Assembly (NCBI RefSeq): GCF_050613145.1
Contig: NZ_CP192507.1
Coordinates: 3,906,001-3,970,000 of the forward strand
DNA length: 64,000 nt
Source of the DNA: Lysinibacillus_B sp050613145
Lineage (GTDB): Bacteria; Bacillota; Bacilli; Bacillales_A; Planococcaceae
Reading direction: 5' to 3'
How positions within the stretch are numbered: position 1 is the first letter of the stretch; each line of letters opens with the position of its first letter. A program made the position numbers and the translations under genes. The notes below the pieces were generated by a model that ran no database searches, was not told the origin of the DNA, and saw nothing but the letters and a program-made list of their open reading frames with translations. Of the stretch, positions 18,368 to 26,761 are shown in pieces.

Positions 18368-18535
18368 TTAAAATAGGCTTTCTAAAAACATTTCAGCCCC
18401 AAATAGATCAATTTCAATTATATAAATACCTAAAAAACAAATATGTAAAAGAACTTTTAACAATGAGAAGAAAATAACAATGATGACCCTAATTCTAACG
18501 GGACTAGCTTTTACTTTTCTTTCTTTATCTTACAT
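18368..18535 (-). pseudogene. Small membrane protein reading frame with stop at codon 2
   Basis: On the minus strand AGGAGGGCG is followed, at proper spacing, by ATG (18533-18535) and at once by TAA. In that frame 53 sense codons then run without a stop and end at TAA 18368-18370, which abuts the ribosome site of the glycosidase gene. The 53 residues begin DKERKVKASPVRIRV, then a hydrophobic helix (about 14-35) and an acidic end. This is the build of a single-pass peptide. It looks like a small gene inactivated by a nonsense change, or a leader frame; no alternative ATG/GTG exists before the helix. Confidence 0.4.
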
Positions 18536-19053
18536 AATAACGCCCTCCTACAATATCCTTAAATTTTATTACATATTTTTCGAGTCATATCCTACATCAT
18601 TCCCTCCAAAAATTGCACCACTATTCAAATTACTGCTTAGTGGCATTATTCATTAGGTTACTAGCTTATTATGACTAGCACTACTTAAATTCTTCTTATT
18701 TTTTGAGTTCAAGCATTCATAAAATAGGGGATTTTTTTATGAAGCTCATAACCTCACATTTAATATATAAATTCCAATTAAAAATTTATTGACAAAAAAT
18801 GCTATTGATTATAAATTTTCTCTCACTCTAAATGTAACAACAAAATTAAATATTTGTATATTTTAATGTTAAATACATCATTAAATGATAAATTTAATAT
18901 AAATATATCTAACTCTTTTTAAAAAAAACATTTTTTACATGCATATATTCAATCATTAATAAAATACAATGATTTTAAGTGTTATTTAAGCACTTTCGTG
19001 CAATATATTACTTACTTGACTAATCTAACCTTTTAGGAAGTGTATACTTTCAT
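18536..19053. other. AT-rich divergent promoter region of the polysaccharide locus
   Basis: About 520 bp, extremely A+T rich, between the divergently transcribed glycosidase unit and the GT2 operon. It contains many T/A tracts and no credible gene. The plus-strand operon starts with AGGAAG 13 bases before its ATG, which is unusually far. A TTGACT at 19016 lies in this leader, but the spacing to TATACT (21 bp) is too long for a standard promoter, so I do not call one. Confidence 0.5.
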
Positions 19054-20145
19054 ATGAAAAAATTATTTTTTATTGGGATTATCATCATTTTATTTTTCTC
19101 ACCTAGAATCTACTGGCAATTTAAAACGTCCTATCCACTGGATATAACGATTATCGATAAAACTGTACCCGTAGATGATTACCGTGAACATCTAGGGTTA
19201 TTTTGGGTACTTACGAACGAAAAAGTTACCAAAACAGATGGTGAACTTTATACCATCACCAAAGATTATTTTGGCTATGATCCAAAATATAATGAACCTA
19301 TGAATGAATATAATGTCAATCGGGAGGTCGACTTAATTTATATTGCCGATACGTATGGTGTATATACAGACGATTTAGAAGAAGTTGTTGATGGAGATCG
19401 TTCTCGAAAAATATACGGTGGTATGGAGGTAAGTGAATGGGAAGCCATTTTGCGTAGTAAAGGGGAAAATACAACTCTTATTGCTGAATATAACTCATTT
19501 GCAACACCGACTGAAGAACATCCTCGTTCATTGATGGAGGAAACATTAAGCGTTGATTGGAGCGGGTGGTCTGGGCGCTACTTTGATGACTTAACAAGTG
19601 ACGAAGTACCTCAATGGCTGATTACAAACTACGAAAACCAATATCAAAGAGAATGGCCATTTAAAGGAGCTGGACTTGCCTTTGTGCATATTACAGACAA
19701 AGTCATTGTACTAGATCAATCACAATTAGAGGAGAAAGTATTGTTTACATTAACAGCTGAAGGGAAAGAAAAATTCCCTACTGCTCACAATACTGATTAT
19801 CCATACTGGTTTGATATTTTAACACCATTGAATGATGCAGTTGTTTATGCGGAATATGACTTACATTTATCAAATATGGCACTGGAAGAACTAAAGCAGG
19901 CAGGCATTCCAACAACATTTCCTGCTATTATTCACAACAAAGAAAATCATACGTATTACTTTGCCGGAGATTATGCGGACTATACGAAAGATAACTTAAT
20001 GAAATGGCAACGAAGTGACTTCTTAATGAATATTTTTTCGAATGACACATCGAATTTCTTCTGGACTGCTTACGTACCTATAATGCGCGTCATTTTAGAA
20101 GACGTAAAAGCCTTGCCCAACATTAATAGAATTGAAAGGAGATAA
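19054..20145 (+). CDS. Membrane-anchored protein, paralogue of the glycosidase N-terminal domain
   Basis: 363 residues: an N-terminal anchor helix (about 3-20) and one extracytoplasmic domain aligning over its whole length with residues about 20-365 of the 15246-18356 product. Shared landmarks are the ITIIDKTVPV/VAILDVSS first strand, DLIYIADTYGVY near 90, DGDRSRKIYGG, an AEYNSF strand near 150, GWSGRYFDDL near 168 and a late ELKQAGIPTTF segment matching LLEQNNIPISF. The alternation of strands and helices suggests a Rossmann-like, perhaps glutamine-amidotransferase-like fold, as in beta-galactosidase trimerisation domains; this is inference. No catalytic triad is evident. First gene of a four-gene operon; its stop overlaps the next start (TAATG). 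Confidence 0.7.
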   Translation: MKKLFFIGIIIILFFSPRIYWQFKTSYPLDITIIDKTVPVDDYREHLGLFWVLTNEKVTKTDGELYTITKDYFGYDPKYNEPMNEYNVNREVDLIYIADTYGVYTDDLEEVVDGDRSRKIYGGMEVSEWEAILRSKGENTTLIAEYNSFATPTEEHPRSLMEETLSVDWSGWSGRYFDDLTSDEVPQWLITNYENQYQREWPFKGAGLAFVHITDKVIVLDQSQLEEKVLFTLTAEGKEKFPTAHNTDYPYWFDILTPLNDAVVYAEYDLHLSNMALEELKQAGIPTTFPAIIHNKENHTYYFAGDYADYTKDNLMKWQRSDFLMNIFSNDTSNFFWTAYVPIMRVILEDVKALPNINRIERR

Positions 20146-21059
20146 TGGTTTTGGATAACTCACCTATACTAATAAATGATTATCATGAAACAACGGAGTA
20201 CGAAAAGCTATGTATGTTATTTCAAATGCAACAAGCATACGTAGACCGAACAAAAATCACCTTTTCTATTCTCTTACTACGTTGGCACCCTACTTGTAAA
20301 TTCCCTAATATGACACAAGTAGAACAGTATCAGTTACTGTATGATTATGTATCAAAGCAGATACGAAATTCTGATAAAGTTTTTAAAGATACTGAAGGCG
20401 AGTCCGTTATTATTATGCTTGCATTTAGTGGCAATCAAGAAGCCAAACATTTCTTAAATCGCTTGTTTAAAAGCGCAAAAGATTATTTAGGGGACATATG
20501 TGAAGATGTCATACCAGGCTTTCTTGCTACGATTAGTGAAATTGCAAACTGCCGTTATACGTTAGATGAAATTTTACTAACAAATACTCAGTATGTAGAT
20601 AAAATAAGCAATCAACAAATAAACACCATATTATCGATTAATGATTTTTCACAATTTGAAACCGAACACATTAAAGTAAGCATCATTGAAGAAAACCCAA
20701 TTACTGTATCAATCTTGTCGAACTTACTTCATAAGATGAACATTTCAAATTTCGACTTACAAATTCAAACATTTACAGATGGCTATCAATTTTTACAGTC
20801 CGATTGGTATAAATCAGGTCATACCCATATCGTCTTAGTAAATGACATTTTACCGCGTAAAAATGGCATCGAAATTATGAACTACTTGCGCAGCCTACCA
20901 AATGACGAGAAATATATTATTATGCTTATGTCAAAACGTGACTCTGAAGATGCGATTATATACGCATTTGACAATGGAGCAGACGCTTACTTTAGTCTCC
21001 CATTTAATTTACGATTAGTTGAAACGCAAATTAAAAACATATTAAGAAGGCTACGCTAA
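20145..21059 (+). CDS. Degenerate GGDEF domain fused to a pseudo-receiver
   Basis: 304 residues, cytosolic. Residues about 35-165 follow the GGDEF fold: FSILLLRWHP in place of the DxDxFK strand, IRNSDKVFKDTEGESVIIML where RxGGDEFxxLL is expected (the signature reads EGESV near 83-87), and a YTLDEILLTNTQYVD helix as in diguanylate cyclases. Cyclase activity is therefore not expected. Residues about 175-304 follow a CheY-like receiver, but the phospho-Asp position reads Asn (HIVLVNDILPRKNG, about 234) and the conserved Lys is lost (YFSLPF). Both halves look like ligand- or protein-binding modules. A parallel is B. subtilis YdaK, a degenerate GGDEF protein that binds c-di-GMP in an exopolysaccharide operon. 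Start and stop both overlap neighbours by 1 nt. Confidence 0.78.
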   Translation: MVLDNSPILINDYHETTEYEKLCMLFQMQQAYVDRTKITFSILLLRWHPTCKFPNMTQVEQYQLLYDYVSKQIRNSDKVFKDTEGESVIIMLAFSGNQEAKHFLNRLFKSAKDYLGDICEDVIPGFLATISEIANCRYTLDEILLTNTQYVDKISNQQINTILSINDFSQFETEHIKVSIIEENPITVSILSNLLHKMNISNFDLQIQTFTDGYQFLQSDWYKSGHTHIVLVNDILPRKNGIEIMNYLRSLPNDEKYIIMLMSKRDSEDAIIYAFDNGADAYFSLPFNLRLVETQIKNILRRLR

Positions 21060-22114
21060 TGATTACTAATAGTACACTCCTTTATGCACTAGTCATCATC
21101 TCTATATTGCTTTTACTAATTAGTTGCATGTTCCTATACTTAGTTGTCATGCGGATGCGCCAAACCTATCGTGAAAAAATGATTAATGCTTACATTAAAG
21201 AGCACAAAGACAATTGGTATCGCTACTTAGTACTTGGTCAAGATATTGAGCTTTTCTCAAAATCACACGCCATTGATTCATATACGAAAGAAGCCATTGA
21301 CCGGATATTTATAAACTATGTTACGACCATTAATAACGAAGATATTATAGAGCGTATTTCATATTTTTCTTATTTAAATTTCCAAAAATACTACCGAAAC
21401 ATGTTACAACACCGAAATTGGGGAGTACGTATGAACGGTTTATATCGTACCCTTGATTTTCGCCTTACATTTTTAGTTCCTGATGTAGAACATCTCTTAA
21501 AAAATAAAAAATACTCAACAGAAGAAGAATATTTACTCATGTTGCGTATCGTCGCTATTTATAATAAAAACTTGTTTTTAGCACACTTTTACAAACCCGC
21601 ATATCCATTTAAAGAATTCGAGTATAAAACGATACTCTCTCATTTAGATGACCATTATATTGAGACATTCATTGCGTCATTTGATACATTATCACCGTAT
21701 CTACAACTTTCACTGTTAGACTACTTGAGCTTTGATTCGAAAATGGATATTTCTTATTTGGCATTTTACGAAAAGTTATTATCCCATTATGAAAATGAAA
21801 TTCGTATTCGTGCATTAAAAGCGATTAGCCATTTCGGAATGATTTCTTCTATCCACCTTTATAAACCATTTATCCATTCACCCTATTGGGAAGAAAGGCT
21901 AATGCTTGCAAAATTACTTGTACATGCAGAAGAAAAAGATGCAAAACTAATATTTGAAAAACTACTTCAAGATGAATCATGGTGGGTACGTAAACAAGCG
22001 GCTGTTTCATTAAATAACTTACGCTATGGTGTTGATATATTGCAAAAAATAGCCGAGCAACAAGAAGACCGTTATGCAGCAGACATGGCGAAAGAGATTT
22101 TACAAGTGGGGTAA
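21059..22114 (+). CDS. Membrane-anchored HEAT-repeat protein
   Basis: 351 residues. One strong membrane helix (about 5-32) is followed by a basic stretch and an all-helical cytoplasmic part. Toward the C-terminus, at least two HEAT-type units are visible: NEIRIRALKAISHFG (about 242) and WWVRKQAAVSLNNLRYG (about 311), with PYWEERLMLAKLLVHA between. HEAT solenoids bind other proteins, so this is a likely scaffold linking the cytosolic signalling protein upstream to the synthase downstream. It overlaps the upstream stop (TAATG) and ends 5 bp before the synthase start. I know no named family member. Confidence 0.75.
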   Translation: MITNSTLLYALVIISILLLLISCMFLYLVVMRMRQTYREKMINAYIKEHKDNWYRYLVLGQDIELFSKSHAIDSYTKEAIDRIFINYVTTINNEDIIERISYFSYLNFQKYYRNMLQHRNWGVRMNGLYRTLDFRLTFLVPDVEHLLKNKKYSTEEEYLLMLRIVAIYNKNLFLAHFYKPAYPFKEFEYKTILSHLDDHYIETFIASFDTLSPYLQLSLLDYLSFDSKMDISYLAFYEKLLSHYENEIRIRALKAISHFGMISSIHLYKPFIHSPYWEERLMLAKLLVHAEEKDAKLIFEKLLQDESWWVRKQAAVSLNNLRYGVDILQKIAEQQEDRYAADMAKEILQVG

Positions 22115-22119
22115 TCATT

Positions 22120-23577
22120 ATGGATATATCAACAGTTTTTATCTGGTTACATGAATTTTTCGGCTATTTTATTATGTTTTATATGGTACTCATTATCGCT
22201 ATTTATTCGTCTATGCTCATTTTCGCATATATGCATATGAAGAAAAATTTACGCTTAGATAAGTTTGTCGATAATGACAAAAGTTTAAAAATGATTTATT
22301 CAAAACCTGTCTCAATCATTGTACCAGCCTATAATGAAGAGCTCGGGGTTGTAAATACGGTCCATTCACTATTAACATTACAATACCCACAATTTGAAAT
22401 TATTGTTGTAAACGATGGTTCAAAAGATCAGACACTTCAAACCGTTATTGACCAATTTAAAATGAAGCCCGTACTCCGCACCATTAAACGTGAACTACCA
22501 ACAAAGGAAGTACGTGGCGTGTATGAATCGGAAATACATCCAAACATTGTGTTAGTTGATAAAATCAATGGTGGTAAAGCAGATGCACTAAATGTTGGGA
22601 TTAATATATCAAAATACCCTTACTTTTGTTCCATTGATGGGGATTCAATTTTAGCCAGCACTTCTTTATTACGTGTTATGCAGCCGATTGTATCTTCAAA
22701 TGATGATGTCATCGCAGCAGGTGGTAGTGTTCGTATTGCTAACGGTGCAGATGTGCGAATGGGCACTGTTGTGAATTCTGTTGTACCAAGTAATCCTTTT
22801 GTTATTATGCAAATTATTGAATACTTACGTGCATTTTATATGGGGCGTATTGCGTTAAGTAAATTTAACCTCGTCCTCATTATTTCAGGGGCATTTAGTG
22901 TATTCTCAAAAAAATGGGTTGTGAAAGCTGGCGGTTACTCGGTTAACACGATCGGGGAAGATATGGAGCTTGTTGTAAAGTTGCACCGCTATATTATGGA
23001 TAATAAGCTAAAGAAAAGAATCGAATTCGTCCCCGACCCTGTTTGTTGGACCGAAGCACCCGATAATATGCGCGACCTTCGTACACAGCGTCGACGCTGG
23101 CATCAAGGATTACTAGGGAGCTTAATGTTGCATAAAGTTATGACGTTTAATCCCAAGTACAAACAAATCGGTATGATATCATTCCCCTATTTTTGGCTCA
23201 TTGAATTTTTTGGTCCAATCATTGAATTGTCAGGGTATATCTATATCATTATTTCTTTTATGGTTGGTAATCTTTATTTAGATTCCGCTATTATTTTAAC
23301 GACCCTATTCCTTATTTACAGTTCTTTTTTATCCATGTTCGCCATTTTGCTAGAGGCATGGAGTATCAATACTTACCCGCGCATTCGAGATAGTATTAAG
23401 CTTATTTTCTTCTCATTAACAGAGACTTTTTGGTTCCGTCCTCTGACAATTCTTTTTCGTTTAGAGGGGATTATTTATTACATTCGCGGACGTGAAGATT
23501 GGGGACAATTACAAAGAAGAGGGCTATCAAAAGAACAAAAAAATACAGAAAAGGCGGCGTCTGAAAAGACATTTTGA
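22120..23577 (+). CDS. Processive family 2 glycosyltransferase (polysaccharide synthase)
   Basis: 485-residue integral membrane synthase of the IcaA/PgaC/cellulose-synthase type. A membrane helix at about 13-40 is followed by the GT-A domain with VPAYNEE (about 65), VNDGSKD (about 97), the metal-binding SIDGDS (about 172), the catalytic-base GEDMEL (about 279) and the processivity motif QRRRWHQG (about 322). Three or more membrane helices follow at about 355-460. It should polymerise a beta-linked sugar from a nucleotide sugar and move it across the membrane; the sugar cannot be read. Last gene of the operon. Its last three codons (Lys-Thr-Phe) and stop come from repeat family D, so the native C-terminus may have been altered. 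Confidence 0.9.
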   Translation: MDISTVFIWLHEFFGYFIMFYMVLIIAIYSSMLIFAYMHMKKNLRLDKFVDNDKSLKMIYSKPVSIIVPAYNEELGVVNTVHSLLTLQYPQFEIIVVNDGSKDQTLQTVIDQFKMKPVLRTIKRELPTKEVRGVYESEIHPNIVLVDKINGGKADALNVGINISKYPYFCSIDGDSILASTSLLRVMQPIVSSNDDVIAAGGSVRIANGADVRMGTVVNSVVPSNPFVIMQIIEYLRAFYMGRIALSKFNLVLIISGAFSVFSKKWVVKAGGYSVNTIGEDMELVVKLHRYIMDNKLKKRIEFVPDPVCWTEAPDNMRDLRTQRRRWHQGLLGSLMLHKVMTFNPKYKQIGMISFPYFWLIEFFGPIIELSGYIYIIISFMVGNLYLDSAIILTTLFLIYSSFLSMFAILLEAWSINTYPRIRDSIKLIFFSLTETFWFRPLTILFRLEGIIYYIRGREDWGQLQRRGLSKEQKNTEKAASEKTF

Positions 23578-23700
23578 GACACTACCTTTGTGGCGGGAAT
23601 GATGGTATTTTGATACGACCACCGCAGGAGCAATATTTCTTAGTAGATATTGATCGAGAAGTGAAGGGATGTCCAGAGTAAAAACTGGGCATCCCTTTTC
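23566..23700. repeat. Repeat family D, copy 1 (with terminator hairpin)
   Basis: About 135 bp starting AAGACATTTTGAG, with CGACCACCG and AATATTTCTTAGTAGATATT in the middle. It ends in GGGATGTCCAG / CTGGGCATCCC plus TTTT, a bidirectional terminator between the convergent GT2 and yfkJ genes. It matches 34646-34776 along its whole length and 27683-27790 in part. Its first bases encode the final KTF and stop of the GT2 gene. Confidence 0.8.
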
Positions 23701-23701
23701 C

Positions 23702-24166
23702 TTATTCCAATCCATGTTCCTCCAAAATCCTCCCCAACAATACCTCGCAACCTTCCACACAAAGCTCATACGTTTCTTGGAAATTACCTGTATACCATGG
23801 ATCGGGTACATCTTTTTTATGGGATGTCAAATCTAAAAAGCGGAATATTTTCGTATCTTCATATGCACGTAACATGTCACGAGTGTTTTCTACATTGCTC
23901 GCATCCATACAGACAATATACTCAAATTCTAAATCAGACGTTCTCAGTTGACGGGATACCATGCCACTTGTAGAAATACTCATTTCCTTTAATTTTTCAC
24001 GTGTTCCTTTATGTGGTGGTTCTCCCGCATGCCAATTACTTGTCCCAGCAGAATCTACTTTAATTTGCAATGTTAAGCCTCGCTTTTCAACTAAGTCTCG
24101 CATCACAGCTTCTGCCATTGGGGAACGACAAATGTTCCCTAAACAAACAAATAGTACTCGAATCAT
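23702..24166 (-). CDS. yfkJ: Low-molecular-weight protein-tyrosine phosphatase YfkJ-like
   Basis: 154-residue cytosolic phosphatase. The P-loop CLGNICRS is at residues 8-15 (nucleophile Cys8, Arg14) and the general-acid segment is VPDPWYTGNF near 119-128. The sequence is closer to B. subtilis YfkJ (LFVCLGNICRSPMAEA, DVPDPYYTGNF) than to the arginine phosphatase YwlE, which has a Thr in the loop (CTGNTCRS). It dephosphorylates protein phosphotyrosine and is linked to stress resistance in Bacillus. GGAGGGA ribosome site. Probably co-transcribed behind plsC, although a terminator hairpin separates them. Confidence 0.92.
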   Translation of the reverse strand: MIRVLFVCLGNICRSPMAEAVMRDLVEKRGLTLQIKVDSAGTSNWHAGEPPHKGTREKLKEMSISTSGMVSRQLRTSDLEFEYIVCMDASNVENTRDMLRAYEDTKIFRFLDLTSHKKDVPDPWYTGNFQETYELCVEGCEVLLGRILEEHGLE

Positions 24167-24195
24167 TTCTATCCCTCCATCGATTCATACGAAAA

Positions 24196-24220
24196 ACACC
24201 CTTCTATAAGAGAAGAGTGT
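24196..24220 (-). terminator. Terminator after plsC
   Basis: ACACCCTTCT (24196-24205) pairs with AGAAGAGTGT (24211-24220) with one mismatch, followed by GTTTTTC on the minus strand. Confidence 0.75.
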
Positions 24221-24226
24221 CCTTCT

Positions 24227-24817
24227 TTATTTTTTCTGTTCCAGCTCTACTAGTAGGCGCTGAAATTCCTGTTCTAAAAAATGTGTGGCTTCGTCTCGTG
24301 CTTCCTTGCCACCTCCCACGGTAAATGGTTTACCGTAAATTAAATAACCTTTTTTTCGCTTCAATACACCACCGATATCTTTCGGTCCAATATACGCCGC
24401 GGGAACGATTTGTGATTTAGACAGTTGAGCAATTGTGATAGCACCTTGCTTTAAATCATTGCTCTCTGCACTACGTGTACCGCTCGGGAAAATACCCACA
24501 ATTTTCCCCTCTTTAATCAGTTGACGTGGAACTTTAATGACGCTTGGCCCTGGATTATCACGGTCTACAGGAAATGCGTTAAGACGTTCGATTAACCACC
24601 CAAGTCCCTTTATTTCAAATAATTGTTTTTTCGCCATAAAATGAATTTCACGTGGATGGATCGATACGCCTAAATTTAAAATATCTACATACCCATTATG
24701 CGTACACGCGATTACAAAGCCACCATCCTTCGGCACATTTTCAAGCCCATATACTTTTGCTTTTGATCCGTTCACCGCTAAAAACATTTTGACAATATTC
24801 GCCGCTAATTTATACAA
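24227..24817 (-). CDS. plsC: 1-acyl-sn-glycerol-3-phosphate acyltransferase
   Basis: 196-residue membrane-associated acyltransferase. The H(X)4D motif reads HNGYVD near residue 40 with a preceding CT, and the second motif FPSGTRS near 116 replaces the usual EGTR with SGTR. The rest (PVDRDN, IVPAAYIGP) follows the PlsC/AGPAT family, which makes phosphatidic acid from lysophosphatidic acid. The start is a TTG preceded by AGGAAATG; no ATG fits. Bacilli often carry several such paralogues, so the exact acceptor is not certain. Confidence 0.87.
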   Translation of the reverse strand: MYKLAANIVKMFLAVNGSKAKVYGLENVPKDGGFVIACTHNGYVDILNLGVSIHPREIHFMAKKQLFEIKGLGWLIERLNAFPVDRDNPGPSVIKVPRQLIKEGKIVGIFPSGTRSAESNDLKQGAITIAQLSKSQIVPAAYIGPKDIGGVLKRKKGYLIYGKPFTVGGGKEARDEATHFLEQEFQRLLVELEQKK

Positions 24818-24881
24818 TGCTCATTTCCTACCTTATCTACTTTAATAATTTCATTTTACTAAAAAAGCATGTTTGCCTCAA

Positions 24882-25763
24882 TTAGTTATATTGCTTGGTA
24901 ATTTCCTCAATTAATCCTGGAAGCCATTCCGCTAATTTGCTAAAAATAAAGCCCGCTTCTTCTGCTTTCGTTACTGTCATATACCAAGATGCTGGAATAG
25001 CATAGGGTGAACGAATTTCATCATTACCTACAAGAGCAATCTTCGCTGTTTTCCCCGTTGCCTGCTCCACAAGTATTATTAAATCCTTTAATGAAATTGT
25101 ACCATGCGCTGCTGCATTAAATGGCCCTTCCACATCCGTTAACCCTGCCCACTGCAAAAATCGGCCCGCTTCTTCTGCTAAAATGAAGGACATTTCGGCG
25201 TCCATATTGATAAAACCAATTGGCTCTTCATTTGCTACATGTTTCACGTGAAAATGAAGGCGCTCCGTATAATCATCTACCCCCATAACAATCGGGAACC
25301 GCACAGCTACTACCGGGAATTGTGCATAGTTGAAAAATACAGCCTCTGCTTGACGCTTTCCTTCACCATATGAAAATTCTTCCGTTTCACCCATTTGAAT
25401 ATCGTAGGCATATGGATTAAAATCCTCTTCTGATTTTGCTAAGCCATCTGCTGCATATGTTGCAAGTGTTGAAGTAAATACAAGCTTGCCAATGTTACCA
25501 TTAAAAATATCACAAAATGCTTTCGCTTCATTTGGCGAGTAGCAAATATTATCGTATACAATATCGTAATACTGACCTTCTACCGCTTTAGCAAATGCTT
25601 TAGTATCACGACGATCCACTATAATATGCTTTACCTTTTCTCCGAATGGATTGGCTAGTTGTCCACGTGTCACGATTGTGACGTCATGCCCTTCTGCTAC
25701 TAACAATTCCACTAACTTACGCCCGAAAAAACGAGTTCCTCCCAACACTAAAATGCTCTTCAT
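24882..25763 (-). CDS. NAD-dependent epimerase/dehydratase family protein
   Basis: 293 residues, extended-SDR/NmrA-like Rossmann protein. The nucleotide-binding start is ILVLGGTRFFGRKLVELL (residues 4-21), followed by a mid-strand FTSTLATYAADG (about 95-107) and a PFNAAAHGTISLKDLI segment. The GGTRFFG start is typical of CSP41/isoflavone-reductase-like epimerases acting on nucleotide sugars or RNA; the usual YxxxK pair is not clear, so enzymatic activity is uncertain. It lies in a minus-strand series with plsC; the gap holds no terminator. Confidence 0.82.
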   Translation of the reverse strand: MKSILVLGGTRFFGRKLVELLVAEGHDVTIVTRGQLANPFGEKVKHIIVDRRDTKAFAKAVEGQYYDIVYDNICYSPNEAKAFCDIFNGNIGKLVFTSTLATYAADGLAKSEEDFNPYAYDIQMGETEEFSYGEGKRQAEAVFFNYAQFPVVAVRFPIVMGVDDYTERLHFHVKHVANEEPIGFINMDAEMSFILAEEAGRFLQWAGLTDVEGPFNAAAHGTISLKDLIILVEQATGKTAKIALVGNDEIRSPYAIPASWYMTVTKAEEAGFIFSKLAEWLPGLIEEITKQYN

Positions 25764-25853
25764 ATAAATTTCTCTTCCCCCTATAAAACGACCTTCCCTA
25801 TTTAGTATGCTACTTCTAACCTTTTTACGATTTATGAGTCAGTTTATCGTCTA

Positions 25854-26684
25854 TTACTTCACACACCCAATTAAAATATTTAAATCAATCGTAATTTCTG
25901 TTATGACGATTTCAGCTTTATTTTCGATATGCCAGCCCATCGGTGTCATCTGTAATAACTTTGGCACTACATCTGCCGATAATGGCATCGTATACGTAAG
26001 GCGCTCTATCTCAACTGCGTCAAAGCTTTCCTTAAAACGCTCTACCGTTTGATTGTTTGTATAGTTTTCCTTTTCCGAATCAGCAAATGCTTGTTGGCGT
26101 AATTCCTTTAAATAGCCTTCCTGTGGCACGACTTTAATTACTTTTCCACCTGGCTTTAGGAGGCGCTTAAATTCATCATAATTCGCCGGCGACAAAATAT
26201 TAAAAATCGTATCAAAACTTCCCTCGTGATAAGGGCTTTTTGCTAAATCGCCCACACACCAAATTGGTCCTACATGAAACTTTGCTGCGGCTAGGATACC
26301 CTCTTTGGCAATATCAATACCAACACCAATTGCCTCTGGTTTTTGCACCATAATACGTGCCAAATGTGACCCTTCTCCACAGCCTGTATCTAAAAAATGT
26401 GTACCAACTGCAAGTATTGCTAATCGCTCTTGTAATGGATTATATAAGCCGCTTGAAATAATATCGTGACGTGCTTCAAATAGCTCTCTCGAGTACATCG
26501 ACTGTATAGGCTTCGTCATAAAGTTAATGTACCCCTGTTTGGCTACATCAAATGAATGATTACTCGGACAAATCACTTTTCCGTTTTCTTCAATGGTTAC
26601 GGATTGTGTACAAATAGGACAAATAAAAATCTCTTGATTTACCTGCATGTTTTGAATGCATACTGCTTTTTTGGATAACATCAT
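25854..26684 (-). CDS. rlmA: RlmA-type 23S rRNA (guanine-N1) methyltransferase
   Basis: 276 residues. An N-terminal zinc finger (Cys-X2-Cys in FICPICTQ, then Cys and His in VICPSNHSFD, residues 21-43) is followed by DVAKQGYINFM and a Rossmann methyltransferase with the SAM-binding motif FLDTGCGEGSHLA near 96 and ILSPANYDEFKRLLKPGG near 165. This architecture defines RlmA/RrmA enzymes that methylate G745/G748 of 23S rRNA; in Gram-positives the G748 enzyme (RlmA-II) can affect tylosin resistance. Which base is modified cannot be read. GGAGGAG ribosome site. Confidence 0.88.
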   Translation of the reverse strand: MMLSKKAVCIQNMQVNQEIFICPICTQSVTIEENGKVICPSNHSFDVAKQGYINFMTKPIQSMYSRELFEARHDIISSGLYNPLQERLAILAVGTHFLDTGCGEGSHLARIMVQKPEAIGVGIDIAKEGILAAAKFHVGPIWCVGDLAKSPYHEGSFDTIFNILSPANYDEFKRLLKPGGKVIKVVPQEGYLKELRQQAFADSEKENYTNNQTVERFKESFDAVEIERLTYTMPLSADVVPKLLQMTPMGWHIENKAEIVITEITIDLNILIGCVK

Positions 26685-26721
26685 TTACTCCTCCAATACT
26701 AGTATGTATCATAACACGAAA

Positions 26722-26757
26722 GAGCTACTCCGTAAGTTTTCACTTACAGCGTAGCCC
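26722..26757 (-). terminator. Terminator between the phosphatase and rlmA
   Basis: On the minus strand GGGCTAC...GTAAGT pairs with ACTTAC...GTAGCTC, followed by TTTCG. It begins 5 bp after the phosphatase stop. Confidence 0.65.
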
Positions 26758-26761
26758 TTCT

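Noticed and set aside
19016..19048. TTGACT...TATACT as promoter of the polysaccharide operon
   Set aside because: The spacer is 21 bp and the -10 would overlap the translation leader just 6 bp before the ATG.
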